Source: Alteromonadaceae bacterium (lineage in GTDB: Bacteria > Pseudomonadota > Gammaproteobacteria > Enterobacterales > Alteromonadaceae). From it: DNA of 64,000 nt. The position numbers were made by a program, and so were the translations under genes. The notes under the pieces were generated by a model, which was not told where the DNA came from, ran no database searches, and was given only the letters and a program-made list of their open reading frames with translations. Positions 1 through 8,851 of this stretch are shown here, in pieces. Where the stretch lies: contig WKFJ01000011.1 in NCBI GenBank assembly GCA_014872785.1, forward strand, positions 1 to 64,000, given 5' to 3'. The stretch's first letter is position 1. Every line of letters begins with the position of its first letter.

Positions 1-2
1 AA

Positions 3-56
3 TCGATAGGTCATTTAACATGGGTAGATTTACGGGCAAAGCCCTTTCATGAATGA
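3..56 (+). other. Possible C-terminal end of an ORF entering from the left edge
   Basis: One plus-strand frame is open from the window edge to TGA at 54-56, followed at once by a second stop, TAA (57-59). The last residues read WVDLRAKPFHE. It is too short to identify, and an open stretch of this length can occur by chance. A strong hairpin begins right after the stop, which would suit the end of a gene or of an IS200/IS605-type element. Confidence 0.2.
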
Positions 57-57
57 T

Positions 58-81
58 AACCACCTACTGAAGTAGGTGGTT
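58..81. other. Perfect hairpin, 10-bp stem with TGAA loop
   Basis: Positions 58-67 (AACCACCTAC) pair perfectly with 72-81 (GTAGGTGGTT) around a TGAA tetraloop. No clear T-run follows. It could be a terminator for whatever enters from the left, or a subterminal hairpin of an IS200/IS605-like element. No second copy was noticed in this window. Confidence 0.5.
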
Positions 82-92
82 TAGGGCTGAAA

Positions 93-122
93 ACAAAAAG
101 GCCGATGCAATGCACCGGCCTT
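93..122 (-). terminator. Rho-independent terminator of the metalloprotease gene
   Basis: AAGGCCG...TGCA (98-109) pairs with TGCA..CGGCCTT (111-122) with one internal mismatch. On the minus strand the hairpin is followed by TTTTTGTTTTC (the A-rich run at 93-99 on plus). It lies 25 bp beyond the stop codon of the minus-strand gene ending at 147. Confidence 0.8.
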
Positions 123-146
123 ATAATTATCGCTTATTTAAACGAC

Positions 147-2714
147 TTACGCTTTGGCTTTGTGAAATGCCTTATTGATCGTGTCGTTCAAGAAACCTCT
201 ATGAATCTTAGTAGCATTGTCACCGCGTTTCATATTTAGTTCATCTTGAATTTTACGAAGTTCATGCGTTGCAACCGCTTGAGTGAAGCTATCCACTTTG
301 CTCGCACCTTCCAGACCAGATAAACCGATAAGCTTCTTAACATAATGGACTTGCAGATTACGTCTGAAGCTGTTTACCGTGCCTTTTTTATCAGCATCGA
401 AGATAGCCGTTGTCAAATCAGACATGACTTTATCAAGCGTGTATTTGTTGCCGTACAAACTTGTGTCGGTGATACGCTTCAACACATTTGGATGAAGAAC
501 ATGAGCCAATACTCCGCCCTGCGCTTTGAGCACCATGTCGTGGATCTTAGGATCTTCGTTTTGTCCGAACATATTAAATGAACGACGCTGGCGCTGCATA
601 AGCGGATATACATCGTTCATTGCTTCATACGCGTCAGGTGCAAACACGTAATCACTCAGTGTTTTCATCGCTGATTTTTGCATTTCCATAGGTGTTGGTG
701 TGTACGGTTGAGTAGCGCCCTCCTGTCCAACGTGGGCACGGTCAATGTAAACACCACCGATGTAACGCGAAGCGACATTAGCCTGACGTGTGAACTCAGT
801 GAACATTGCGTTTACACCAACCACTAGATCGTTGTAACTATCACCTTCGTTAAGAGAATTCTCTTTGATTTTACCAAAAGAATCTTTGATAAGTTCGAAG
901 CGATCACGTGCATAAGCAACCGCATCACCAGACATATCAAAGATATTGATACGAGGGTCAATGTGACGACCAGGTGCGCGCATGTCATCTGCGTCATTAC
1001 CAAATGCAAGAAGAGGATCCGTTGAACGCGAAAGGATCTTGTTCAGTCTTTCTTCCTCTGCAGCGGCATCATCAACTGCTGGAGAGTACCCATATTCGAT
1101 TACCCAGTCATCATATGGTCCTGGACGGTCAGTGTAGAAATCACCTTGCTCTTTGCCAACAGGCGCGAAGTTAACAGACGGATAGTCCATAACAGAACCT
1201 GCCAAAATACCTTGAGTAACTGACTCATCGTGAACTACGTCGTTTGAATGAATTTGAGTGGCGCGCATGTTGTGATTCAAACCGAGTGTGTGACCCACTT
1301 CATGAAGAATTAGGTAATACATAGTTTGACGAAGCATCTTATCTTTTGCGATATCGCCCATACCTTGTGCAAGCGCGGTTGCCTGACCGAAAAGTATATT
1401 GGCATTTAGTGCGTGACCTAACGAACAATGCAAGCCTTCAATGTGGTGATTATCTACCAGTTCGCTCTCTGAGAAACCATCACTCAAGAAGTTAGCTAAA
1501 ATCCAACGACCTTTCATGAAGGTGTATTCCAACATAATGTCAGCCGCGACAATTTGCCCGGTGTAAGGGTTTGCCACACTTGGACCATAGCCACCAAATG
1601 GAGGTCTTGGTGAACTCGTCCAGCGCATTACGTTGTAGCGTACATCATCAGCCGTCCAGTCTGCGTCATCAGGCTGTACTTTAACCTCAATTGCGTTACT
1701 TATACCTGCTTTTTCAAACGCGGTATTCCACGCTAATGTCGCGTCTCTAATAGTGTCTCGCCACTCTAGAGGGGTTGTATTTTCAATCCACCAAGTAATA
1801 GGCTCAACCGGGTCTGAAACCGCCGCACTTGGGTCTTTCTTAACTAGGTGCCAGCGATTGATAACATCGCGGAAGTTAGCCGTTCTATCTGAAGTAAGGT
1901 CGTTTACTTGTTGCGTAAAATAACCTACGCGGGGGTCATCACGACGAGGAACAAAATCGTTATCCGGCAGTTCAATAAACGCGTGTTGTAATTCCACAGA
2001 TACATAACGTGGATCTGCTAGCTCACGGTTACCAAATGCTTTGGGGTTGCTGTCTTCAAAGACGTAGTCAACCGATACATGAGTGTTTTCTGGGAAGTTA
2101 GAAATATTGGTGATACGTGATTTCTTATCACTAAACTTGCCCAACTTATAGCGCTTTTTATCTTTAGCCGCAGCAGGATTAAACCAGGGCGATACCTTGT
2201 GAATCGCTTCATTCATGAACAATTCTTTAAGGCCGATAGTATATTTACCTTCGTCTTGCTCTTTGATAGCAGCTGTTAACAGCACTGCTTCGCTGATGTT
2301 AGCATCTGCGGCTTTGCTTACTGCGCTGTTAGGGTCAAAGTAGAAACGTGGATTAAGCGCGACCACATCGATGCGGTCGTAATATTTGCGAAACTCAACG
2401 AGTTTACCTCCGCGATAGGCGCCTTTAAAATGCCCCGCATCTAGCGCGCCATTTACGGTAGAAGCAAAATAAAGATAAGGCTTGTTCAACATATTTTCAG
2501 TGATTAAAACCAAACCTGAACCGTCTTTTTCATCTTGGTAGATGCTAAAAAGACCTTCCATCGCCGTTTTCTCGGCCATTTTCTCGTCAAAAGTTTTCTC
2601 TTTTTCTTCTTCTACTTGCTCTTCTGCGTCTTTAGCTTCTTCCTCTGCCCAAAGTGGCGGTGCGAAAGTGAGTGACATTGCGATGAACAAGGACGAAAGT
2701 TTTAATTTCCTCAT
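147..2714 (-). CDS. Secreted zinc-dependent metalloprotease (DUF5117/DUF4953 type)
   Basis: Predicted secreted or periplasmic zinc endopeptidase of about 855 residues. The N-terminus is a signal peptide (MRKLKLSSLFIAMSLTFA, cleavage near WAEEE), followed by a very acidic E/K-rich spacer. The catalytic metzincin-like motif HEVGHTLGLNH is plain around residue 475 and gives three histidine ligands and the catalytic Glu; a Met-containing stretch (GSVMDYPS) lies downstream as expected for a Met-turn. Length and layout match the large proteins annotated as zinc-dependent metalloprotease with DUF5117 upstream and DUF4953 around the active site. I chose the ATG at 2712-2714 because GAAGGA sits six bases before it, while the ATG at 2718-2720 directly abuts that Shine-Dalgarno. 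The substrate is unknown. It appears monocistronic, with a terminator downstream. Confidence 0.9.
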   Translation of the reverse strand: MRKLKLSSLFIAMSLTFAPPLWAEEEAKDAEEQVEEEKEKTFDEKMAEKTAMEGLFSIYQDEKDGSGLVLITENMLNKPYLYFASTVNGALDAGHFKGAYRGGKLVEFRKYYDRIDVVALNPRFYFDPNSAVSKAADANISEAVLLTAAIKEQDEGKYTIGLKELFMNEAIHKVSPWFNPAAAKDKKRYKLGKFSDKKSRITNISNFPENTHVSVDYVFEDSNPKAFGNRELADPRYVSVELQHAFIELPDNDFVPRRDDPRVGYFTQQVNDLTSDRTANFRDVINRWHLVKKDPSAAVSDPVEPITWWIENTTPLEWRDTIRDATLAWNTAFEKAGISNAIEVKVQPDDADWTADDVRYNVMRWTSSPRPPFGGYGPSVANPYTGQIVAADIMLEYTFMKGRWILANFLSDGFSESELVDNHHIEGLHCSLGHALNANILFGQATALAQGMGDIAKDKMLRQTMYYLILHEVGHTLGLNHNMRATQIHSNDVVHDESVTQGILAGSVMDYPSVNFAPVGKEQGDFYTDRPGPYDDWVIEYGYSPAVDDAAAEEERLNKILSRSTDPLLAFGNDADDMRAPGRHIDPRINIFDMSGDAVAYARDRFELIKDSFGKIKENSLNEGDSYNDLVVGVNAMFTEFTRQANVASRYIGGVYIDRAHVGQEGATQPYTPTPMEMQKSAMKTLSDYVFAPDAYEAMNDVYPLMQRQRRSFNMFGQNEDPKIHDMVLKAQGGVLAHVLHPNVLKRITDTSLYGNKYTLDKVMSDLTTAIFDADKKGTVNSFRRNLQVHYVKKLIGLSGLEGASKVDSFTQAVATHELRKIQDELNMKRGDNATKIHRGFLNDTINKAFHKAKA

Positions 2715-2876
2715 TATCATTCCTTCGTTATTTTTAGTGTTTTAGTTGTCGTTAAGTACTTAGTGTCGATGTTTTAGTAACTGAACATGGGCACTTGGTT
2801 GGCAGTTTATAGCACAATGTGCAACACATTTTCAGTTCATGTAACGTCTTTGAAGCATTTTGTTACGCAAATCTTG

Positions 2877-3359
2877 CTATTCCAGATCGGATGGTTGTAT
2901 CGATTCATAGGTTTGGGCACAGCCTTGGGCAACGTCAATCCACCGGTCAATGTCAAGTACTAGCGTTACTCGAGAGGAAGTGACCATATTGGGTTGGTCT
3001 CGACCGGTAATAAAGGTAAACAACTGATTAAACCCCGGGTTATGACCGAACAGCATGACGCTTTTATGTGAATCGTCTAGGTTTGAAATGAAATGTATTA
3101 ATTCATCAAGTGAGGCTTCGTAGAGTGTTTTGTCGAGAATCAAATCGCCTATATTCCACAATTGCTCTTCGAAGTACAATAAAGCTGTAGCGTAAGCACG
3201 TGATGCAGGAGAAGACACTATCAAATCCGGTTTTGTGATGGGGTGTGCGGCCACAATAGCGCCTTGTCTGAGCCCTCTCTCGTTAAGAGGTCGATAAATA
3301 TCTTTACAGGGGAATTTCCAGCTAGATTTGCTGTGGCGACACAATATTACCGTTTTCAT
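2877..3359 (-). CDS. SixA-like histidine phosphatase (COG2062)
   Basis: Cytoplasmic phosphatase of the histidine phosphatase (RHG) superfamily, 160 aa, close to the length of E. coli SixA (161 aa). The phospho-accepting motif is CRHSKSSW at residues 7-14, matching the RHAKSSW of the family with Ala to Ser after the His. PLNERGLRQG and PDLIVSSPASRA are the conserved Arg and SPA motifs, and GHNPGF carries the second catalytic His. SixA removes phosphate from histidine-phosphotransfer proteins such as the HPt domain of ArcB. Its position just downstream of a hybrid sensor kinase transcribed in the same direction is suggestive, but the 86-bp gap does not prove an operon. AGGT lies about 7 bases before the ATG. 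Confidence 0.8.
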   Translation of the reverse strand: MKTVILCRHSKSSWKFPCKDIYRPLNERGLRQGAIVAAHPITKPDLIVSSPASRAYATALLYFEEQLWNIGDLILDKTLYEASLDELIHFISNLDDSHKSVMLFGHNPGFNQLFTFITGRDQPNMVTSSRVTLVLDIDRWIDVAQGCAQTYESIQPSDLE

Positions 3360-3445
3360 ATATTGTACCTGCTAGTGTTTAATTGCGATGCGTAAGAAGA
3401 GTCGGTATTCAAAGTTTTCGCGTTGCAACTATAATTAAAAACTCA

Positions 3446-5692
3446 TCAACCTGCTTTAGTATTGTCCAACCAATACACCATTTTATCCAATAGCGCTTCT
3501 CTAATAACGGGTTTAGCTAGGTAATCATTCATGCCAAGTTCCTTGGCTTTAGCGACTTCTTCTGGCAACACATTGGCGCTTAATCCCAGTATGGTGACAT
3601 CACTTTTCAATGAATTACGTATTTTCTCTGTCGCTTCGTATCCATCCATTACCGGCATTTGCACATCCATAAGAATCAATTCAGGCATAGACTCACGCAA
3701 TGCATCAATCGCTGCAGCACCATTTTCCGCATGGCGTATATTGAGTTTAAATTCCGACAACATTGCCAAAATAACCTCTGCATTTATGCTGTTGTCTTCG
3801 ACTAACAAAATATCTCGATTAACCAGTACATTCTTGTGGTGATTAAGCGAAGCGTCGGCAACCGACTGTTCCTCACTTATGCGATATAACAAATCGATTA
3901 AAGACTCACGATTGAGCATAGTAAAAAGCGGGTAAATATGCGTAGGAAGCTCTACATTCTGGATTAAATTTTGCTCTGCACCAAGTATGACGACCTCTCC
4001 GTTTGGCAGTGGAGTGCCCTCGGCTTCGCGTTCTAAGAATTGTGACAACGTAAGGAAAGTGACCAGTTTGCTGCCGCGATTAAAGGTTTTTATCCGACCG
4101 ACGAGCTCTTTAAACGGCGTAGAAAAGGTATTCGCCAGTTCACCTTCAAAATTAATATCAAGATTCATCAGGACTTCCCGTAGTCGCTGCTGACTTGCGT
4201 TTTGCTGCGCTATCTCGACTGGGAAAGAAGCGGTAAATACACTTCCCTCGCCTTTTATACTTTTAACATCAATGGAACCACCCATGGTATCGATGATCTT
4301 TTTACAGATTGAAAGACCCAGGCCGGTGCCACCAAACTTACGTGTCGTTGAACCATCTTCTTGTACAAACTCATCAAACAAATGTTCGAGTTTGTCGCGA
4401 GCGATACCAATTCCCGTATCTTTGACTGACACTATTAAGTTCATCTTGTCGTCAAATGGGACAACCTCTACCTTAATGGTCACCTGTCCATGCTCGGTAA
4501 ACTTAATGGCGTTATTGGTAAGATTCAATAAAACTTGTTGAATGCGAAGTGGATCGGAAGTGATGGCCAATGGCATCTTTTCTGGAAGTTCTACTTGAAG
4601 CATGAGTTTTTTCTCTTGCGCCGCATATTCACAAAGTTCCAGTACTTGCTCAAAAATCATATCGGGACAGAAACTGACCTGTTCAATACCGACTTTCCCA
4701 GCGGACAGCTTAGAAAAATCCAGAATGTCATTAACAACCCCAATCAAGGTTTTACCTGATAGAAAAATCTTTTCGATATATTGTTTTATTTGTTCAAGAT
4801 TATTACTTCGCTGCGCGACCTGCACTAAACCCAATATACCGTTAATAGGTGTGCGGATTTCATGGCTCATGTTCGCAAGAAATGCAGATTTTGCGTCCGC
4901 GGAGGCTTCTGCTTTCTCGCGCGCTTCTTCCATGCGTTTAAAGCTCTCCTGCTCAACCAAGTGCATTTCCGTTAACGCATCATTTAACATATGCAATTCA
5001 TCGTTGTACTTGAGCTTGGGTGGTTCGAAAGGTTCTCCCCTATTTTTACGATTGATACTATCTGCAATTTTTTGCACTGGCCGAAGCACAAAATAACGCA
5101 TTAACACATAGCCAAATACACCCAAAAACAACACACTCAACCCGATCGCAATAGCAATAAGAAGTCGCATTTCCTCGACAGTTTTATGCATTTTTTCGCC
5201 CGTGAAGCGAATCAGCATCAGATATTCTTTAACTATTGCACTCCGATTGGGAATAGTCTTGATTGTGTAACTAAACCAAAAATCGTGAGAAGATAACTCG
5301 GCGAATATCGGTTCAGGCGAGGTCATAGCTTGCGCTATGTAGGGCTTCACCTCATCAGGCAGCAACGTCAAATCACGCCTGTACACAAATGAACTAGAGG
5401 CAACAATCCTCTCAGTCCCCTGATCTACAAAAATCACATAATCGATTTCCTGGCTGCTCGCAAGACTAGAGGCAACTCTTAAAAAGTTACTCTTCATTAA
5501 ATTACCTTCCAGAGCAAGGGTTGCACTATCGGCAATTTCAAAAGCGCGTGACTCGGTCATATTTAAAAGCAGACGCTTAGAAGCCTCTGACAGAATCGCG
5601 TTCACAGCAAAAAACACCACAATCAACAACAAAGAAAGCGGGAACAGCACTTTAAAAGCAACAGTTTTTATTCGCCAGCGAAGCAATTTCAT
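3446..5692 (-). CDS. Membrane hybrid sensor histidine kinase
   Basis: Inner-membrane hybrid kinase, 748 aa. TM1 is near residues 13-35, a periplasmic sensor loop spans about 36-175, and TM2 about 177-202, followed by a HAMP linker. HisKA has the phospho-acceptor in NMSHEIRTPINGILG (His near 277). The HATPase_c domain has N box LLNLTNNAIKF, DTGIGI and GGTGLGLSI. About 120 residues resembling a degraded receiver follow, then a true receiver at about 630-745 with LLVEDN, LILMDVQMPVMDG (phospho-Asp) and LAKP. There is no HPt domain, so phosphotransfer must use a separate HPt protein. It starts 4 bp after the stop of the substrate-binding lipoprotein gene, so the two are almost surely co-transcribed, and the lipoprotein may feed its sensor domain. 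Confidence 0.92.
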   Translation of the reverse strand: MKLLRWRIKTVAFKVLFPLSLLLIVVFFAVNAILSEASKRLLLNMTESRAFEIADSATLALEGNLMKSNFLRVASSLASSQEIDYVIFVDQGTERIVASSSFVYRRDLTLLPDEVKPYIAQAMTSPEPIFAELSSHDFWFSYTIKTIPNRSAIVKEYLMLIRFTGEKMHKTVEEMRLLIAIAIGLSVLFLGVFGYVLMRYFVLRPVQKIADSINRKNRGEPFEPPKLKYNDELHMLNDALTEMHLVEQESFKRMEEAREKAEASADAKSAFLANMSHEIRTPINGILGLVQVAQRSNNLEQIKQYIEKIFLSGKTLIGVVNDILDFSKLSAGKVGIEQVSFCPDMIFEQVLELCEYAAQEKKLMLQVELPEKMPLAITSDPLRIQQVLLNLTNNAIKFTEHGQVTIKVEVVPFDDKMNLIVSVKDTGIGIARDKLEHLFDEFVQEDGSTTRKFGGTGLGLSICKKIIDTMGGSIDVKSIKGEGSVFTASFPVEIAQQNASQQRLREVLMNLDINFEGELANTFSTPFKELVGRIKTFNRGSKLVTFLTLSQFLEREAEGTPLPNGEVVILGAEQNLIQNVELPTHIYPLFTMLNRESLIDLLYRISEEQSVADASLNHHKNVLVNRDILLVEDNSINAEVILAMLSEFKLNIRHAENGAAAIDALRESMPELILMDVQMPVMDGYEATEKIRNSLKSDVTILGLSANVLPEEVAKAKELGMNDYLAKPVIREALLDKMVYWLDNTKAG

Positions 5693-5696
5693 TGAA

Positions 5697-6719
5697 TTAC
5701 TGATTTCCTCGCATTTGCCCTGGTTTAACTAACATCATAGATTTGACACTTTGACCGTCTATATAAAGTTTATCGAAGGCATCAATGCAAGATTTCATGT
5801 TGGTTGGATTCACTCCACATGCTAGATTGAAAGTGTTAATTAAGTCTCCTTTCATAAACCATTCTTGCCTGTCTTTGGGAATCAAACGTACACCGCTCAT
5901 TTCTTGCTTTGCAGTTTCTTTATCACTGTTAATTTGCAGTGCAACAAACTCTGCGTAAGCCTCCGGATCTTGCTCAATTAAGTCAATCGCCGACCACCAT
6001 ATCTGCTTCAGTAACTCAGCCTTATCCTTACGTGACTCTTTAAGTACCATGATGTCAGATACTAAATAAGGTATTTCTGAGGAGTCAAAGACGGCATGCA
6101 GCCCATCATGCTCTTCAATTAATTGCGTCGAAATAGGCGGATATGTCGCGTACGCCTCCAATTCCCCTTTGGCAAAGCTGTCACCAGCACTAACTTGTTC
6201 GATATTTACGAATTTATAATTAGGGTCATGAATTTCTACCGTAGAAAATGCAGCATTGACAAAGTAGTGCCCCAGCGCATCCCATTCAAAGCCGATTCGT
6301 TTACCATTTAAATCTTCCATAGATTTTATGTCTGCAGTGGCAATAATGACGTCTCCGCCGTTAGAGTAATCTGCCGCTAAAACATAGACGAGAGGCTCGG
6401 CGATTAACATATTGGACTGTGCTAGTTCCATGTTTGAACTGATAAACCCGTCGACATGAGATTTTAGATTGGCGCGCCTAAAGTCCTGTACCGACATAGT
6501 TTCAACAATGTTTACATCGGCATTAAAACGTTCGGGTATCCCACGAGCTACAGCATAATACAAAGGATAGTATCCGACCCAAGGGGTCATCGACATCGAA
6601 ATAACGGTTTTACTGCGCTTCGTATCCAGGCAAGACGATAAAAGAGCACATGCGATTAGCGTTATTCCCACTTGCGCAAATCTTTGAAGCAATTTTAACT
6701 TTTCCTCTCTTAACAACAT
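5697..6719 (-). CDS. Substrate-binding lipoprotein, NMT1/SsuA-like
   Basis: Predicted periplasmic lipoprotein, 340 aa. It has a hydrophobic leader and lipobox ALLSSC with the lipidated Cys at residue 30. The rest looks like an ABC-type substrate-binding protein of the NMT1/SsuA/ThiY group: WVGYYPLYYAVARG near the start is the typical ligand-site opening, then VDGFISSNMELAQ and a domain-crossover region including LNGKRIGFEW. No ABC permease or ATPase gene is next to it. Instead, a hybrid sensor kinase begins 4 bp downstream. I infer a sensory rather than a transport role, with ligand-bound lipoprotein contacting the periplasmic loop of the kinase. The ligand cannot be told from sequence. Confidence 0.85.
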   Translation of the reverse strand: MLLREEKLKLLQRFAQVGITLIACALLSSCLDTKRSKTVISMSMTPWVGYYPLYYAVARGIPERFNADVNIVETMSVQDFRRANLKSHVDGFISSNMELAQSNMLIAEPLVYVLAADYSNGGDVIIATADIKSMEDLNGKRIGFEWDALGHYFVNAAFSTVEIHDPNYKFVNIEQVSAGDSFAKGELEAYATYPPISTQLIEEHDGLHAVFDSSEIPYLVSDIMVLKESRKDKAELLKQIWWSAIDLIEQDPEAYAEFVALQINSDKETAKQEMSGVRLIPKDRQEWFMKGDLINTFNLACGVNPTNMKSCIDAFDKLYIDGQSVKSMMLVKPGQMRGNQ

Positions 6720-6968
6720 GACTTATTGAAGAATTATTCACAACAGCTCATTTGTCTAATTATAGTCGCAACTATTACATGAGTGGACGATAGTTAATAC
6801 AGATTTTTGGATAATTTTATATGTAGTTCAGAAACTTAAAGGGAATATGCAGAACAGCCAAAATTCCTGAGGCGTAGCAAATACCAGAAGTGAAAAACGC
6901 TTATAGTATCTTAGCGTTCGACAACATTGAAAATTAGCCTGTTTGTTTTGGGTATGTATTACTCAACT

Positions 6969-7859
6969 TCAATTCATTTTTCTAAATTGTGCAGCAAGAA
7001 AGTCCACCAGCACTCTCACCCTTACCGATAGGTGTTTTCGATGAGGGTAAAGCGCATAAACGCCCATTTCATTGGCTTCCCATTTATCAAATAAAATCGT
7101 TAACTTTCCACTGATAACATCCTGACTGATGACATACATTGGACAAAAGCCAATACCAACGCCGGCAAGCGCCATTTGACGAATAGCTTTAGGTGAATTA
7201 CCCGTGAAATAACCATTAACCTCAACTTTTTGTAGTTCACCATCTACATTGAACATCCAATGTCTGCCTCCCCTGTAATTTGCATCAATCAAACAATTGT
7301 GAGTTTTAAGATCCTTTGGAAGCTTAGGAGTACCTTTATTTACTAAGTATTCCGGAGATGCACACAAGCACAATCTCATAGGCGCGAGTTTTCGGGCAAC
7401 AAGTGCAGAATCTGGTAAGTTGCCAATACGAATTGCTAAATCGACTCCCTCATCCACCAGAGACACCTTTCGATTGGACAGATCCACATCAAGACTGATG
7501 TCAGCGTATTTTCGTTGGAATTGAGCAAGTGCCGGCAGTAAATGCAACTCCCCAAAAGCAGTAGGCGCGGTAATTCGGATACGACCTTGGGGGGTACTGT
7601 TTTGTTGTTTTACAGCATTTTCAATTTCATCAAACTGGCCGATCAAATCGTTACAGCGTTCTAAATACGCGGTTCCTGTCGCATTGAGATTTACTTTTCG
7701 AGTGGTTCTATCGAACAACTGTACATCTAGTCTCTCTTCAAGCGCCTTTACGTATTTACTGACAGTTTGCACCGCCATGTCCAGCTCTTCAGCCGCTGAA
7801 GTGAATGACCCTCTCCGTGCGACCACACTGAACACACGCATCATTTCGATGGAGTCCAT
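6969..7859 (-). CDS. LysR-family transcriptional regulator
   Basis: Cytoplasmic DNA-binding regulator, 296 aa, of typical LysR length. The winged HTH occupies residues 1-60 (FTSAAEELDMAVQTVSKYVKALEERLDVQLFDRTTR), and the LysR substrate-binding domain spans about 90-290. It resembles the CrgA/DmlR-like subgroup (VSLVDEGVDLAIRIG, LVARKLAPMRLCLCASPEYL). It is divergent from the GST/oxidoreductase genes with 126 bp between starts, and a perfect inverted repeat (7874-7894) sits 14 bp upstream of its ATG. The usual LysR pattern of self-repression and control of the divergent operon is likely but inferred. The co-inducer is unknown. Confidence 0.93.
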   Translation of the reverse strand: MDSIEMMRVFSVVARRGSFTSAAEELDMAVQTVSKYVKALEERLDVQLFDRTTRKVNLNATGTAYLERCNDLIGQFDEIENAVKQQNSTPQGRIRITAPTAFGELHLLPALAQFQRKYADISLDVDLSNRKVSLVDEGVDLAIRIGNLPDSALVARKLAPMRLCLCASPEYLVNKGTPKLPKDLKTHNCLIDANYRGGRHWMFNVDGELQKVEVNGYFTGNSPKAIRQMALAGVGIGFCPMYVISQDVISGKLTILFDKWEANEMGVYALYPHRKHLSVRVRVLVDFLAAQFRKMN

Positions 7860-7873
7860 TTATTTTCTACATT

Positions 7874-7894
7874 TTGTGGATAGTCATTCCACAA
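7874..7894. promoter_or_regulatory. Candidate LysR operator dyad
   Basis: TTGTGGA (7874-7880) and TCCACAA (7888-7894) form a perfect 7-bp inverted repeat around a 7-bp AT-rich spacer. It lies in the divergent region between the LysR gene and the GST gene, close to the regulator start, as expected for a LysR autoregulatory site. Confidence 0.5.
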
Positions 7895-7985
7895 TACGCC
7901 TATTTTTAAACAAAATAAATGGATATAGATTAATTACGTAGCTTGAGTTAGCTCTCAAGCACATCACCAAACTCAGGAGATAACT

Positions 7986-8612
7986 ATGAAACTATACGAT
8001 TTAACATTATCAGGTCATGCCCACCGTGCAAGGCTGATGGCAAGCTTACTCAATGTCGAGTTGCAGCTTATCCCCGTCGACTTGCTCAATGGAGCACACA
8101 AACAACCAGAATACCTAGCAAAAAATCCATTCGGTCAAGTACCTACTTTGGAAGACGGTGAGACGACAATTTATGATTCAAACGCAATATTGGTCTACCT
8201 TGCCACAAAATACGATAGCACGCGCACCTGGTACCCAGAAGACCCTGCAACCGCTGCTCTGATCCAAAATTGGCTCTCGCGCGCAGCCAATGAAGTCGCC
8301 CACGGTCCGGCTAAAGCCAGACTAGTAGAAGTGTTCAATGCGCCTTTTGAGAGCGAACCGCTAATCGCAAAATCAACTGAACTACTCAACATTATGGACG
8401 CACACCTCAGTGAGCGTGAATGGTTCGTTACGCAACACCCAACAATCGCTGATGTGGCACTTTATTCATATATAGCCCACGCGATCGAAGGTGGAGTAAA
8501 TGTTCCAGCCTTCCCAAACGTAACTGCATGGTTGAATAGAGTCGAATCTCTTGATGGCTTCTTAGCTATGCCAAAAACAGACACTCTTTTAAAAGCCCAA
8601 TTAGTTGCTTAG
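7986..8612 (+). CDS. Glutathione S-transferase family protein
   Basis: Cytoplasmic GST, 208 aa. The N-terminal thioredoxin-like domain (1-80) has LSGHAHRARLMASLLN at the usual catalytic position, with Ser in place of Tyr or Cys, PFGQVPTLEDG with the cis-Pro, and DSNAILVYLA as the glutathione-binding turn. The C-terminal helical domain contains PTIADVALYSYIAHA, the N-capping motif. It probably conjugates or reduces electrophilic substrates with glutathione; the substrate is unknown. AGGAG lies 7 bases before the ATG. It is the first gene of a probable three-gene operon with the 66-codon ORF and the flavin/ferredoxin fusion, divergent from the LysR regulator. Confidence 0.9.
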   Translation: MKLYDLTLSGHAHRARLMASLLNVELQLIPVDLLNGAHKQPEYLAKNPFGQVPTLEDGETTIYDSNAILVYLATKYDSTRTWYPEDPATAALIQNWLSRAANEVAHGPAKARLVEVFNAPFESEPLIAKSTELLNIMDAHLSEREWFVTQHPTIADVALYSYIAHAIEGGVNVPAFPNVTAWLNRVESLDGFLAMPKTDTLLKAQLVA

Positions 8613-8650
8613 TCAATCAAATTTAGTGATCTCAAATACGGAGCCAGACG

Positions 8651-8851
8651 ATGAAACAATATCCATTACCAAACTTAACTAAGGTACGTGAATTTTTTCG
8701 CAAACTACACCCAGGAAATTGCGGTTATGTAAATTGTCATCAACTGGCTCAATTTGAGTTGCACTCATGGCCATTGGAGTCACTTAACGAAATAACCCGC
8801 AGAAACGATACTAGTAAGGCTTCTGACATCTGTGTGGAGAAAAAGTCATGA
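8651..8851 (+). CDS. Small hypothetical protein, 66 aa, coupled to the oxidoreductase
   Basis: Not recognised. It is a 66-residue cytoplasmic protein with two Cys near the middle (NCGYVNCHQ) and one near the C-terminus (DICVEKKS), and no signal peptide or membrane segment. GGAG lies 6 bases before its ATG. Its TGA overlaps the ATG of the next gene by four bases (ATGA), so the two are translationally coupled. That overlap and its own ribosome site are the main reasons for calling it real. A role as a partner or regulator of the downstream flavin/ferredoxin fusion protein is inferred from position alone. Confidence 0.6.
   Translation: MKQYPLPNLTKVREFFRKLHPGNCGYVNCHQLAQFELHSWPLESLNEITRRNDTSKASDICVEKKS

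Noticed and set aside
4602-5096. Plus-strand 164-codon open frame
   Set aside because: It is opposite the HAMP/HisKA region of the hybrid kinase, has no family resemblance, and the minus-strand gene is certain.
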